Translations under genes and position numbers: made by a program | The notes under the pieces: generated by a model | What the model was told of the DNA's origin: nothing | Seen by the model: only the letters and a program-made list of their open reading frames with translations | Database searches by the model: none | In this document: piece after piece, positions 52,996 through 61,205 of the stretch | Layout of the letters: each line of letters opens with the position of its first letter | How positions within the stretch are numbered: position 1 is the first letter of the stretch | Origin: Pseudoselenomonas ruminantium | GTDB lineage: Bacteria > Bacillota > Negativicutes > Selenomonadales > Selenomonadaceae | Assembly: GCF_900104055.1 (NCBI RefSeq) | Contig: NZ_FNJQ01000021.1 | Coordinates: 1-63,800, forward strand | Direction of reading: 5' to 3' | DNA: 63,800 nucleotides

Positions 52996-55536
52996 TTAGC
53001 CTACTAATTCATAACCGGCTTCTGTGATGACCTGGGCAAATTCCGACTCGGGAATTTCCCGGTCCGCTGTCACGGTTGCCGTACCAGCTTCCAAATTCAC
53101 CGTCACCGCCGTAACGCCTGCCATCTTTGCCAGCGCATCGTTCACATGCTTCTGGCAATGGGCACACATCATCCCTTCAATCTTCAATTCTTTCTGCATC
53201 GTCGTTTCTTCCTTTCTGACAGTTTCCTGTCCTTCCTGTTTATCTATATCTGCCGTCTTGAATGACCGCAGCCGCAAAGCGTTCATAACCACACAGACGC
53301 TGGACATGCTCATGGCCGCTGCCCCAATCATCGGCGACAGCTTGATTCCGAAAGCCGGATACAACAGCCCTGCCGCCAGAGGGATGCCAATGATGTTATA
53401 TATAAAGGCCCAGAAGAGGTTCTCCTTGATATTGCGGATGACCGCCCTGGACAATTTGATGGCACTTACCGCATCCAACAGATTGCTGCGGATGAGCACT
53501 GCATCCGCACTTTCTATGGCCACATCCGTACCTGCCCCGATGGCAATGCCGATATCGGCCCGGGCCAGTGCCGGCGCATCGTTGATGCCATCGCCAACCA
53601 TAGCGACCCTGTGCCCCTGAGCCTGCAAAGCAGTAATATGTCTTTCCTTGGCCTCGGGGAGCACCCCAGCGATGGCCTGTGTGATTCCCAGACGCCGGCG
53701 CACCGCTTCAGCTGTGCGCTCATTGTCTCCGGTCAGCATGATGACCTCCAGCCCCATTGCCGTCAATTGCCCGATAGCCTGTACACTGGATTCCTTCTCT
53801 TTGTCTGCCACAGCGATGATGCCCAATAGTTTTCGCTCTCTTGCAAAGAGCAACGGTGTCTTGCCCTCATCTGCCAACCGCCTCAATTCCTGCTGGCAGT
53901 CCAAGATATCCACGCCCTGTTCTGTCATGAAAGCCTCATTGCCAGCCAGGCATAACGCATTTTGGACACTGCCCTGCAGGCCACGGCCGACCACGGCCTG
54001 AAAATCACTTATTCCTGCAGGCGTGATCCCCTTTGCCTGCGCATAAGCCAGCACTGCTTCGGCCAGTGGATGCTCGCTGTTTTTCTCCAGCCCTGCAGCC
54101 AGGGATAAAAGCTCTGCCTCCGGCACAGACAGCGCCAGTATATCCGTAACCTGCGGCCTGCCCTCGGTAATGGTTCCCGTCTTATCCAGCACCACGGTAT
54201 CCACGGCCTGCGCAATTTCCAACGCCTCACCGGATTTGATGAGGATGCCATTTTCCGCGCCCTTGCCGGTACCCACCATGATAGCCACGGGCGTAGCCAG
54301 CCCCAAGGCGCAGGGACAGGAAATAACCAGGATGGAGATAGCGATGGAAAAAGCAAATTCCACGCTTGCACCCACGGCCAGCCAGATACCACCCGCTGCA
54401 AGCGCAATCAGGATGACCACCGGCACAAAGATGCCGGCAATCCGGTCAGCCAATCTGGCCATAGGAGCCTTGCTCGCACTGGCTTCCTCCACCAGCCGGA
54501 TGATCTGGCTGATGGCCGTATCACTGCCGACCTTCTCCGCCCGGAAGTGGATAGCGCCTGTCTTGTTAAGCGTGGCCGACGTCACCTTATCGCCCGGTTG
54601 CTTGAACACTGGCAGGCTTTCGCCAGTGAGTGCAGATTCATCGATACTGGTCTGCCCGGCAAGCACCGTTCCATCGGCCGGCAGCCGCTCTCCAGGACGC
54701 ACGATGATCTCATCCCCGACCAATAAATCTGCCACTGGCAGGGACAATTCCTGCCCATCCCGCAGGACAGTGGCTGTCTGCGGAGCCAGTTCCATCAGTC
54801 TGGCCAAGGCTTCACCGGTCCTGCCCTTGGCTTTGGCCTCCAGGAATTTGCCCACGGTAATCAGCGTGACGATCATCCCTGCCGATTCAAAATAGAGATT
54901 GCGGCTGTATTCTGCCACCAATGCCAGCTCACCATGACCGAGCCCCCACCCCATGCGGAAAACGGCGAAGGCACCAAAGAGTGCCGCAGCCATCGAGCCC
55001 ATGCCGACCAGGCTGTCCATATTGGGCGCCCCCTGCCAGAGATTACGGAAGCCGTTGCTATAATACTTCCGGTTGAGATACATGATGGGCAGGATCAGCA
55101 GGAACTGGGCAAAAGAAAAGGTAATGGCATTTTCCGGACCGGCAAAGAGGTCCTGCAGCCAAGCCGGCACCGGAATTCCCAGCCAGCCCAGGACCATCTG
55201 ATGCATGGCAATGAACATGACCGGCAAGAGAAACACCACCGACCATAACAGCCTGTACCGCATGGCCGCAACCTCCCGTTCCAAAGGAGCGGTTTTGGCT
55301 TGCATGGACGCTTCTGCCTTTTTTCCTTTGACACTGGCACCATAGCCTGCCTGTTCTACGGCCCGAATGATCTGCTCTGTATTGAGCACCGCTTCGTCAT
55401 AGGCCAGCTGCATGCTGTTGGTCAGGAGATTGACACTGACCTCCGCTGTCCCCTGCAGTCGGCCTACCGCCTTCTCCACGCGCGCCGAACAAGCCGAACA
55501 AGTCATGCCGGTGATGTCAAAGTGTTCTTTTCTCAT
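52996..55536 (-). CDS. copA: Copper-exporting P1B-ATPase with fused C-terminal CopZ domain
   Basis: 846 residues. N-terminal HMA domain with TCSACS (Cys 13 and 16), eight membrane helices, TGES (304-307), CPC motif in [11 protein letters not shown] (407-409), DKTGT (451-455) and [17 protein letters not shown] with ALGLATP marks a Cu(I) pump. After a linker a second complete HMA domain follows, with MMCAHC (Cys 791 and 794). In most relatives that domain is the separate chaperone CopZ. An internal ATG at 53199 with AAAGGAAG upstream could make a free 67-residue CopZ. It is 15 bases downstream of csoR. Confidence 0.95.
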   Translation of the reverse strand: MRKEHFDITGMTCSACSARVEKAVGRLQGTAEVSVNLLTNSMQLAYDEAVLNTEQIIRAVEQAGYGASVKGKKAEASMQAKTAPLEREVAAMRYRLLWSVVFLLPVMFIAMHQMVLGWLGIPVPAWLQDLFAGPENAITFSFAQFLLILPIMYLNRKYYSNGFRNLWQGAPNMDSLVGMGSMAAALFGAFAVFRMGWGLGHGELALVAEYSRNLYFESAGMIVTLITVGKFLEAKAKGRTGEALARLMELAPQTATVLRDGQELSLPVADLLVGDEIIVRPGERLPADGTVLAGQTSIDESALTGESLPVFKQPGDKVTSATLNKTGAIHFRAEKVGSDTAISQIIRLVEEASASKAPMARLADRIAGIFVPVVILIALAAGGIWLAVGASVEFAFSIAISILVISCPCALGLATPVAIMVGTGKGAENGILIKSGEALEIAQAVDTVVLDKTGTITEGRPQVTDILALSVPEAELLSLAAGLEKNSEHPLAEAVLAYAQAKGITPAGISDFQAVVGRGLQGSVQNALCLAGNEAFMTEQGVDILDCQQELRRLADEGKTPLLFARERKLLGIIAVADKEKESSVQAIGQLTAMGLEVIMLTGDNERTAEAVRRRLGITQAIAGVLPEAKERHITALQAQGHRVAMVGDGINDAPALARADIGIAIGAGTDVAIESADAVLIRSNLLDAVSAIKLSRAVIRNIKENLFWAFIYNIIGIPLAAGLLYPAFGIKLSPMIGAAAMSMSSVCVVMNALRLRSFKTADIDKQEGQETVRKEETTMQKELKIEGMMCAHCQKHVNDALAKMAGVTAVTVNLEAGTATVTADREIPESEFAQVITEAGYELVG

Positions 55537-55551
55537 AAGTCACACCACCTG

Positions 55552-55860
55552 TCAACGTACCATTTTTCCCAAAAGCGTAATCAGCTCATCTACGACCTGA
55601 TCATCGCCTTCACGAATATCATGAACCACGCAGCTATGGATATGCTGCGCCAAAAGTTCCTTGTTGAACGCCCCCAAAGCCGCCTGAATGGCGCCGACCT
55701 GCGTCATGATATCCACACAGTAACGGTCTTCTTCCACCATGCGACGGATGCCGCGCACCTGCCCTTCAATACGGTTCAGCCGGGATATCAGCCCCTTGTA
55801 TTCCTTGCCTTCCTTATCACGATATTTATGCCTGACTTCTGCACAACAGCATTTTTCCAT
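55552..55860 (-). CDS. csoR: Copper-sensing repressor CsoR
   Basis: 102 residues, all-helical DUF156/CsoR family. The Cu(I) ligands are recognised: Cys in RYCVDIM and His/Cys in AQHIHSCVV. Extra N-terminal Cys (MEKCCC) are unusual. It represses the csoR-copA operon by binding the GC-poor TATACC-N7-GGTATA sites upstream and releases DNA on binding Cu(I). ATG 55860 follows GAGGAGG; the frame to 55929 runs through the operators and is ignored. Confidence 0.93.
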   Translation of the reverse strand: MEKCCCAEVRHKYRDKEGKEYKGLISRLNRIEGQVRGIRRMVEEDRYCVDIMTQVGAIQAALGAFNKELLAQHIHSCVVHDIREGDDQVVDELITLLGKMVR

Positions 55861-55884
55861 GGGAACCTCCTCAACGATACAATA

Positions 55885-55929
55885 TATACCCCATATAGGT
55901 ATATTATACCCCCACACGGTATATGTCAA
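55885..55929 (-). promoter_or_regulatory. csoR-copA promoter with two tandem CsoR-type operators
   Basis: Two 19-bp palindromes, TATACC-N7-GGTATA, lie at 55885-55903 and 55905-55923, one base apart. On the minus strand TTGACA (55929-55924) and TATAAT (55907-55902) with a 16-bp spacer; the operators cover spacer and -10. Occupancy should block RNA polymerase until copper is bound. Confidence 0.82.
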
Positions 55930-55975
55930 GGAACAAAAAACTGCACATAACCTTCAAGCCATGTGCAGTATGCGT

Positions 55976-56248
55976 TCATTTCCAATGCAGATATACCAAA
56001 CCTGCCACCTGCAGCAGCAGGATCACCGGCACGCCGTAACGGAATTTCAGATGCCTCGTCTTATGCCGGAAAACCTGCATAGCCAGCAAAGCCCCGATGC
56101 TGCCACCCAAGAGGGCCAACAACAGCAGTACTTTCTCCGGCACCCGCCAACTGTCCAGCTTAGCAAAGAGCTTATCGCCGCCGTAAACTACCAGGACCAC
56201 TATGTTGATGATTGCTAGATACCAGTAAAATATTTCGTGCATGTTCAT
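55976..56248 (-). CDS. DUF1294 membrane protein
   Basis: 90 residues with three membrane helices (about 8-25, 40-58 and 70-88). The conserved DUF1294 signature YGGDKLFAKLDSWRVPEK, then LLLLALLGGSIGALLAM and HKTRHLKF, is clear. Function unknown. It lies between the copper operon and a decayed region, near a small gene of the same direction. Confidence 0.85.
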   Translation of the reverse strand: MNMHEIFYWYLAIINIVVLVVYGGDKLFAKLDSWRVPEKVLLLLALLGGSIGALLAMQVFRHKTRHLKFRYGVPVILLLQVAGLVYLHWK

Positions 56249-56259
56249 AATACTATCCT

Positions 56260-56466
56260 TTATCCACCAAAATAACCAATCTGCCCGACAACATCCTTAT
56301 TCTTTTCCTTGCATTCCAGGATGCGTTTATACAATCTTTTATAGTATTCCTTGTAAATCGGTTTCAGGGGACTCTCCTGAATGGCGTCCAGGGCTTCCAC
56401 AAGTTCCAGATCCGAATACTGATGCGGGTGATGCATGACATCCACAGCTCGATGCAAGTCTTTCAT
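56260..56466 (-). CDS. Small hypothetical protein
   Basis: 68 residues, soluble, helical, rich in His/Tyr/Lys (MHHPHQYSDLELVEALDAIQ). AGGAGG lies 8 bases before ATG 56466, good support for translation. It ends 12 bases before the DUF1294 gene and probably is cotranscribed with it. Family not recognised. Confidence 0.65.
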   Translation of the reverse strand: MKDLHRAVDVMHHPHQYSDLELVEALDAIQESPLKPIYKEYYKRLYKRILECKEKNKDVVGQIGYFGG

Positions 56467-56596
56467 GATGCGCTCTTCCTCCTACACAGAAATACACAGC
56501 TATCCCTATATTTGAATTCCATACGAGCGCTAAAAGTCCTGCCTGCTCATGCAAGTTCTTTGCTCATTTTGAAGTAATTCATTTTTGTGTGTCATT

Positions 56597-57395
56597 CTAA
56601 AATTTCCACATCAGTCCCAGACTGCCCGTAGCGCCTCTTTTATTGCCACAGGCTGCGGTTGCCCCCAAATTCAGCGTAAGATTGCTGTTTCGTGGCTGAT
56701 ACAGCCAGCCGAGCTCAAATATCCCCCGATTTCCCTTGAGACTGGGAACAGCTGTACTGTACCCTGCTATTGTGGCTCTGGCATCCCCAGCAAATTCGCG
56801 CTCGTAGTAAGCACCAATATAGCCCTTGCTGTACGGCTGTAAAAATATTTGAGGAAAACATCCAGCTCATTGTCCCCCGCCAGCCTGAGAACCTTGCCCA
56901 TTCCGAGATGCGCCCCCCAGTAATTACTGCTGGTATCATAGCCAACGGCTGTTCCCTCATAGCCCGTAAAATTGCGGGAACTATAATCTGCCTTGGTTCT
57001 GCCGGCACGGAGACTCCCCTCGTAATACAAGCCTCTGTTTTCCTTCAAGCGGACAAATAGTGCACCTCCAGCATAGTCGCTATCCCCTTCGCCGTTCATA
57101 TGCCCGTAATAGCTGTCATAGCTGCCTTTTCCGTATTCTCCCACCAGGCCATAAAGCAATGTCCCTCTGTCCTTTTTGATTTCCCTGGCGACGCCAAGAA
57201 TGCCGCTGAAGCCGCGGCTATCCACATGGGAGCCGGTCTGATAGCGGTACTTGCCGCCCTGCCTCAACGTCCCTGCTGTCTGGCTGCCATAGCTCAGCGC
57301 CCCCTGCGAGGAAATGAGATTTATGTTCTGACCTCGAGAAATAGGCGCATCTCCCGCCGCAGACAAGACTACGTTTGTGCGCGTCAGGTCGGTAC
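56597..57395 (-). pseudogene. Autotransporter beta-barrel remnant (frameshifted)
   Basis: On the minus strand an outer-membrane autotransporter barrel is readable: TNVVLSAAGDAPISRGQNIN, then repeated beta-strands with alternating aromatic residues (LVGEYGKGSYDSYYGHMNGE and others) as far as DVFLKYFYSR near 56823. The frame then breaks, ending in TAG at 56767. One base over, it continues SKGYIGAYYEREFAGDARAT, FELGWLYQP and finally GSLGLMWKF with the terminal Phe needed for outer-membrane insertion. So one indel near 56820 plus loss of passenger and start. The 5' side joins an aldo/keto reductase fragment. Confidence 0.8.
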
Positions 57396-57472
57396 TGAGC
57401 GGATGTCTTGCCATGCCGCCGGGCGATTTCCTTGATGGTTTCATTTTGCAACACTTTCTGCGACAACGGATA
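57395..57472 (-). pseudogene. Aldo/keto reductase fragment
   Basis: A short minus-strand stretch reads YPLSQKVLQNETIKEIARRH then GKTSAQ, matching the C-terminal helix of aldo/keto reductases (usually NETIKEIA-x-RHGKTPAQVALRW). It stops abruptly where the autotransporter barrel begins. No start, no other part of the enzyme. Confidence 0.55.
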
Positions 57473-57491
57473 CCGCCTTGTGCGTTTCCGC

Positions 57492-57569
57492 TCAAACGTA
57501 ATACACTCTGTCCGGCTTGTACTTGCGGATGCTTCTGCGCTCAAGAATGTTCTTCATCGTCTCGTTCAT
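57492..57569 (-). pseudogene. Nitroreductase N-terminal fragment
   Basis: Begins ATG 57569 after GGGAGGA and reads MNETMKNILERRSIRKYKPD then RVYYV before TGA at 57492. The ERRSIRKYKPD element is the FMN-phosphate-binding N-terminus of nitroreductase-family flavoproteins; the remaining ~150 residues are missing. It is 21 bases downstream of the flavodoxin-like pseudogene. Confidence 0.7.
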
Positions 57570-57590
57570 ACTGGAATCCTCCCCTGTGCC

Positions 57591-58187
57591 TCAGCGTATG
57601 AAATGTGTATGCGTAATCTTCTCGTATTCCGGGGGTGCGCCTCCGGCTTTGATTCCATTCAAAAGCCACGCTATATTCTGTGCCAGCGTCCGCATGGTCT
57701 GAAGTCCCTCGGCATCTTTGGCGACATCTTCCGGCGTGAAGCCGTGTACCTGATTCCAGTATTGGGAGGTCGCTACCACCATATTGGTCATCTGAAAATA
57801 CATATTGAGCCGCGTAAATGCCGCCGATGCTCCCCCGCGACGGCAGGACACCACAGCTGCGGCAATCTTTCCTGCGAACCGTCCGCTTGCACTGAACATG
57901 AAGCGATCGAGAAAACTCGTGAGCCGCCCGTTCGGGCCGCCGTAGTAAACCGGTGAGCCAACAACCATGCCGTCAAATTCGTCCCATCTGGCAGTGGTTT
58001 CATTTACAAGGTCATTGAACACACATTTTCCCGTTTCCTGACATTTGTAGCAGGCAATGCAGTCCTGCATCGGCTTCTTGCCAAGCCAGAGGATTTCGGA
58101 CTCCACATTAAGCTCGCCCAGCTTGTCAGCAACTTCCTTCAGCGCGGTAAAAGTGCAGCCTTTTTCATTGGGACTGCCGATTTCTCA
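57591..58187 (-). pseudogene. Flavodoxin-like NAD(P)H-dependent FMN reductase, 5'-truncated
   Basis: Reads IGSPNEKGCTFTALKEVADK at 58187-58128, then LNVESEILWLGKKPMQDCIA with CYKCQETGKC, VGSPVYYGGPNGRLTSFLDR and SCRRGGASAAFTRLNMYFQM, a typical iron-sulfur-flavoprotein/NADPH-FMN-reductase. The normal start (MKxLLINGSPN) has been lost, with a stop just upstream. An internal GTG at 58106 could start a shortened product of about 171 residues. It is joined to the 3' end of a truncated nitroreductase. Confidence 0.75.
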
Positions 58188-58557
58188 TGTGAATCCAGCA
58201 AGCGCCCACGCCAAACTGCTCTGCGGCCAACAAAATGTATGTGGAGGCCACCGCCGCATCCTCTATCCAAAGTTCGCAGTCTGCTGTATCGGCCATGACC
58301 ACGATGGCAACATCTGCCGTGGGAAGCGGCCCCGCGCCCATGCGCTTGCAGCGGGCAACCGCCTCAATGGTATCCCTGTCACGAATCACCACGAATTCCA
58401 CGGGATGCCTGCCCCAGGAGGACGGAGCCAGAAGCGCAATCTTCAAAATTTCCCGCACCACATCATCGGAAACTTTCTCCCCCGTGTAGCGACGAACGGA
58501 ACGGCGCTGACGCGCCAATTCAAACAGGGGATTTTCCTGTGTCTCATTTGAAAACAT
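58165..58557 (-). pseudogene. Nitroreductase family protein, 3'-truncated
   Basis: From ATG 58557 (GGAGG upstream): MFSNETQENPLFELARQRRS, VRRYTGEKVSDDVVREILKI and ALLAPSSWGRHPVEFVVI, then EDAAVASTYILLAAEQFGVG and ACWIHMR, where it leaves the family and stops after NRQSQ. About 131 of the usual 170-200 residues remain, lacking the last helix/strand that completes the FMN site. The SDR stop overlaps its start, so both were in one operon. Confidence 0.75.
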
Positions 58558-58890
58558 ACTCCACATCCTCCTGCTTTTCGTAAAGCTCCCAATATTTTTC
58601 CGCAATGTCGGCGGGGTCATAGTGGGTATTGGGGGCAATGCTGCCCATGATGGTGACGACACCCACATAAACGCCTTGCTCCTTCACCTCCTGTGACAAG
58701 GCAAAGGCAAGCGCCCGAAGCGCCGCTTTGTCCATGGAGATGCAAGTGTACTCGGCCATGGGATAGAGAGCAAGGCCGCCGCCTGTGAAAATAATCGCAC
58801 CGCTGCCCCTGGCTATCTGATCCGGCAATACGAGCTTGGCCGTGTGAAGCGCGCTTGCCACATCCACTTGGTAATACGGCATGATACCCA
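58544..58890 (-). pseudogene. SDR-family oxidoreductase, 5'-truncated
   Basis: Minus-strand sequence from about 58890 reads MPYYQVDVASALHTAKLVLP, then GSGAIIFTGGGLALYP, SMDKAALRALAFALSQEVKE and IMGSIAPNTHYDPADIAEKY, the C-terminal half of a short-chain dehydrogenase. The NAD(P)-binding first half is gone. At 58880-58890 it abuts, head to head, a LysR gene lacking its N-terminus. The open frame continues to 59041 but there it is antisense to LysR. Confidence 0.78.
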
Positions 58891-59588
58891 CGGAAGCGGG
58901 AAAAAAAATCCTCCTTTTGGCACGGCAAATGGAGGACTTGGAGAACCGCATCCGCCAGACGGCTTTTCGGGAAAACAATTTCATCGGCGGCAAACTTCGC
59001 ATTGCTTCCGTCCCCGTGACCACCACGGCGCTGCTGTCCAAAGTGCTGCGGCAATATCGGGAGACTTATCCCTATGTAACGGTGGAAATCAAGGAGGACA
59101 ATCCCCTTGCCGTGCAAAAGATGGTAGAGGAACACGCCGTTGACTTTGCCATTACTTACGCGCCTTTCGGCAACTTGGATGCCGAAATTCTCATTAGGGA
59201 TGAAATGGTGGGCATATTGCCGCTGGATTCCGAGACAGGAATCATAGAGATAAGCAAAGCTGCAGACCATATGATTCTGTGTCGTGCCGGAATGGAAACT
59301 GTGACAGAGCGTTTGCCTGCCGGACATGGGATTGATTTTAGCCGCAGTCTGCTCGTTCAGACTGCCCAAACCGTGGTGCGCATGGTGGAAGAAGGAAACG
59401 GAGTGGGGCTTATCTCCAAGTTCACTCTTTCCTCGATTTCGCATAACCTGCGTATTTGTCCAATACAGCCGCCGCTTGACACACAGATTGGCCTCCTTGC
59501 TTATGATTTAGCCGATCTGACTCCCGTGGCGCAGGAATTTGCCCGCATGATACGGGAGTTATGCGCGGAAATGATTTGTGGAGGGTGA
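58884..59588 (+). pseudogene. LysR-type regulator, 5'-truncated
   Basis: Plus-strand frame beginning PTEAGKKILLLARQMEDLEN, which is the end of the LysR DNA-binding/linker helix, followed by an apparently complete substrate-binding domain (GGKLRIASVPVTTTALLSKV to MIRELCAEMICGG). The first ~60 residues with the winged helix are missing, so it cannot bind DNA. The ATG at 58881 is derived from the antisense of the SDR remnant and is not a genuine start. Confidence 0.8.
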
Positions 59589-59625
59589 TTCTCTTATGTA
59601 GTAAGGCAAAGTAAATATAAAAAAA

Positions 59626-59656
59626 CTCAAACAGATAGCATCTCGGTCTGTTTGAG
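59626..59656 (-). terminator. Terminator of the radical SAM gene
   Basis: CTCAAACAGA (59626-59635) pairs with TCTGTTTGAG (59647-59656), followed by T7 on the minus strand. Confidence 0.65.
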
Positions 59657-59664
59657 GATAAATA

Positions 59665-59700
59665 AAAAACAGTCAGTATCCGAAAGAACTGACTGTTTTT
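59665..59700 (+). terminator. Hairpin with T-tract after the LysR remnant
   Basis: AAAAACAGTCAGT (59665-59677) and ACTGACTGTTTTT (59688-59700) form a perfect 13-bp stem. The same core, less perfect, occurs inside the SnoaL-like gene at 63061-63089, so the sequence derives from coding DNA. Confidence 0.6.
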
Positions 59701-59729
59701 GTTTTGTTGGTAAAAATTCATACAGCGAA

Positions 59730-60608
59730 TTAAATCATGCGGAGATTTTCCCGCCGAGAACGCAAGCCTTCTTCTCCGAAACGTCGAAAGATAGTTTCCA
59801 GAGTATCGAGCATCTTTTGCTTGTCATTCGGCAATTGCCCATAGATAGGCGTGATGATGGAAGCATTAGTCGCATCTATGGTCGTTTCTATCGTCAATTT
59901 ACGCAAAAACGTCTGAAGTTCTTCAATTCGTTCGGCTTCCGTGGCTTCAACAAAAGTACCGTTTTTCACGTCTTCCATGAGCGGGGTATCGGGAAAAAGA
60001 GTAAGCCCTGCCGCCATAACCCGAAACGGCGTGAGCTGGTTGATAACTTCTGCTGTTTTTTCCGCATGGGAAAGACCGTAGCCGTGACCGCCAAGACCAC
60101 TCAGGAAAATGACGGCATAATCCATGCCTGCCTCCGTCAGTTTTCCCAGCTGTTCCACGATATCCTTTGCTTCATAACCTTTGTTCATGCGTTTTAACAC
60201 AACATCATCGCCGGATTCAATGCCAAATACGAGACGGTCATACCCCATCCGGTGAAGTTCTTTGATTTGCTCAACCGACTTGTTCTTTACGCTGTCCACA
60301 CGACCATAGCCTCCGATGGACTGGACAAAAGGCAGGTATTCGTGGATAAGCTCGGCAACGGTTTTCAACTTATCGAAAGTCAGCAGGAAGGGGGCGGCGC
60401 CCTGCAGCCAGATGCGTGGGAAAGATACGCCATACTCCTTGAGTTCCTGCAAATCCTCTTTGACCTCATCCAATGGCGATACGCCAAAGGGCGCATCCTT
60501 GTAGTAGGTGCAGAACCGGCAGGCATTATGGGAACAACCGGACGTTATTTGCAGGAAAACACTGTTTGCCTCATAAGGCGGACGTACAACGGTACTGGCA
60601 AAATGCAT
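59730..60608 (-). CDS. Radical SAM protein
   Basis: 292 residues. The [4Fe-4S]/SAM-binding Cys cluster is GCSHNACRFCTYYKD (C-x4-C-x2-C), as in the Elp3/MiaB-related subgroup with the CSHNxCxFC signature. Further family blocks: GIESGDDVVLKRMNKG and a C-terminal region ending RRFGEEGLRSRRENLRMI. Product not predictable. It appears intact and is followed by a terminator. Upstream is a small ArsR regulator with its own hairpin, so it may be separately transcribed. Confidence 0.85.
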   Translation of the reverse strand: MHFASTVVRPPYEANSVFLQITSGCSHNACRFCTYYKDAPFGVSPLDEVKEDLQELKEYGVSFPRIWLQGAAPFLLTFDKLKTVAELIHEYLPFVQSIGGYGRVDSVKNKSVEQIKELHRMGYDRLVFGIESGDDVVLKRMNKGYEAKDIVEQLGKLTEAGMDYAVIFLSGLGGHGYGLSHAEKTAEVINQLTPFRVMAAGLTLFPDTPLMEDVKNGTFVEATEAERIEELQTFLRKLTIETTIDATNASIITPIYGQLPNDKQKMLDTLETIFRRFGEEGLRSRRENLRMI

Positions 60609-60667
60609 GATACAACACTCCTTAATAAATCTATATATCGCTTTTTTTAGATATAACTATTTCTTAG

Positions 60668-60693
60668 AAAAGGGCAGTTGATTCTGCCCTTTT
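60668..60693 (-). terminator. ArsR terminator
   Basis: AAAAGGGCA (60668-60676) and TGCCCTTTT (60685-60693) form a stem overlapping the ArsR stop codon, with T's following on the minus strand. Confidence 0.65.
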
Positions 60694-61006
60694 ACAGATT
60701 GCTCTTGACATACTCGCCAAATTCACGGATTGTTTCTTCATTGCGTTGGTAGTATGTCCACTTGCCTATGCGCTCGGCTTTCAATAGCCCAGCACGCTGA
60801 AGAATGTCAAGATAATGGGACACCGTGGACTGGGAAATCCCCGCTTTCTCCTGAATGCTGCCGACACACACGCCTCCTGTCCATGTGCTGCCATCCGGTA
60901 GATGCAGTCCTTGCGGTGGGAAATGCTTTTCCGGCTCTTTCAACCATTCCATGATATTCAAACGTATTTCGTTCGCCAAGGCTTTGTAAATTTCTAATGT
61001 GTTCAT
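60692..61006 (-). CDS. ArsR-family transcriptional regulator
   Basis: 104 residues with a winged helix-turn-helix: YKALANEIRLNIMEWL at the N-terminus, ISQSTVSHYLDILQRAGLLK as the recognition helix, and a wing ending RNEETIREFG. No obvious metal-binding Cys set; two segments (LHLPDGSTWTGGVCVGSIQE) are inserted between helices. ATG 61006 lies only 7 bases after a perfect -10, and no Shine-Dalgarno is seen, so the mRNA is probably leaderless; ATG 61012 would lie upstream of the likely transcription start. It may control the adjacent radical SAM gene. Confidence 0.85.
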   Translation of the reverse strand: MNTLEIYKALANEIRLNIMEWLKEPEKHFPPQGLHLPDGSTWTGGVCVGSIQEKAGISQSTVSHYLDILQRAGLLKAERIGKWTYYQRNEETIREFGEYVKSNL

Positions 61007-61012
61007 GCTCAT

Positions 61013-61040
61013 ATTATATCTTGTTTTCGCGATATGTCAA
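61013..61040 (-). promoter_or_regulatory. Consensus promoter of the ArsR gene
   Basis: On the minus strand TTGACA (61040-61035) and TATAAT (61018-61013), spacer 16 bp. The expected start of transcription coincides with the A of ATG 61006. Confidence 0.85.
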
Positions 61041-61043
61041 TGA

Positions 61044-61203
61044 TTTTTTATGCGAGTGCGAAGAAGGCAAGAAAACCGGCAGGGCGAGAAGCGGGCTGAT
61101 CTCCGGGTGTACTGCGTGCATATACATACCAATGGTGACGCAGGAAAGTCCCACCGGAATGACGATAACACCGCAAGAATACCAACACTCAAAAGCGACA
61201 TAA
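61044..61203 (-). pseudogene. Membrane-protein remnant
   Basis: Between ArsR and LysR the minus strand reads GVIVIPVGLSCVTIGMYMHA then VHPEISPLLALPVF, a hydrophobic, membrane-like stretch without start codon or complete frame. Parent family not recognised. Confidence 0.3.
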
Positions 61204-61205
61204 AG

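Larger units (their letters stand above)
59620..59730. repeat. Degenerate copy of the SnoaL-like gene 3' end
   Basis: This stretch parallels 63007-63121: both have ACTCAAACAG, CAGTATCCGAAA, GAACTG and a GGTAAAA-TTCAT-CAGCGAA ending. On the minus strand it reads RCMNFYQ-NKNSQF as in the SnoaL-like protein, then degenerates. It contains two hairpins (59626-59656 and 59665-59700). Confidence 0.65.
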
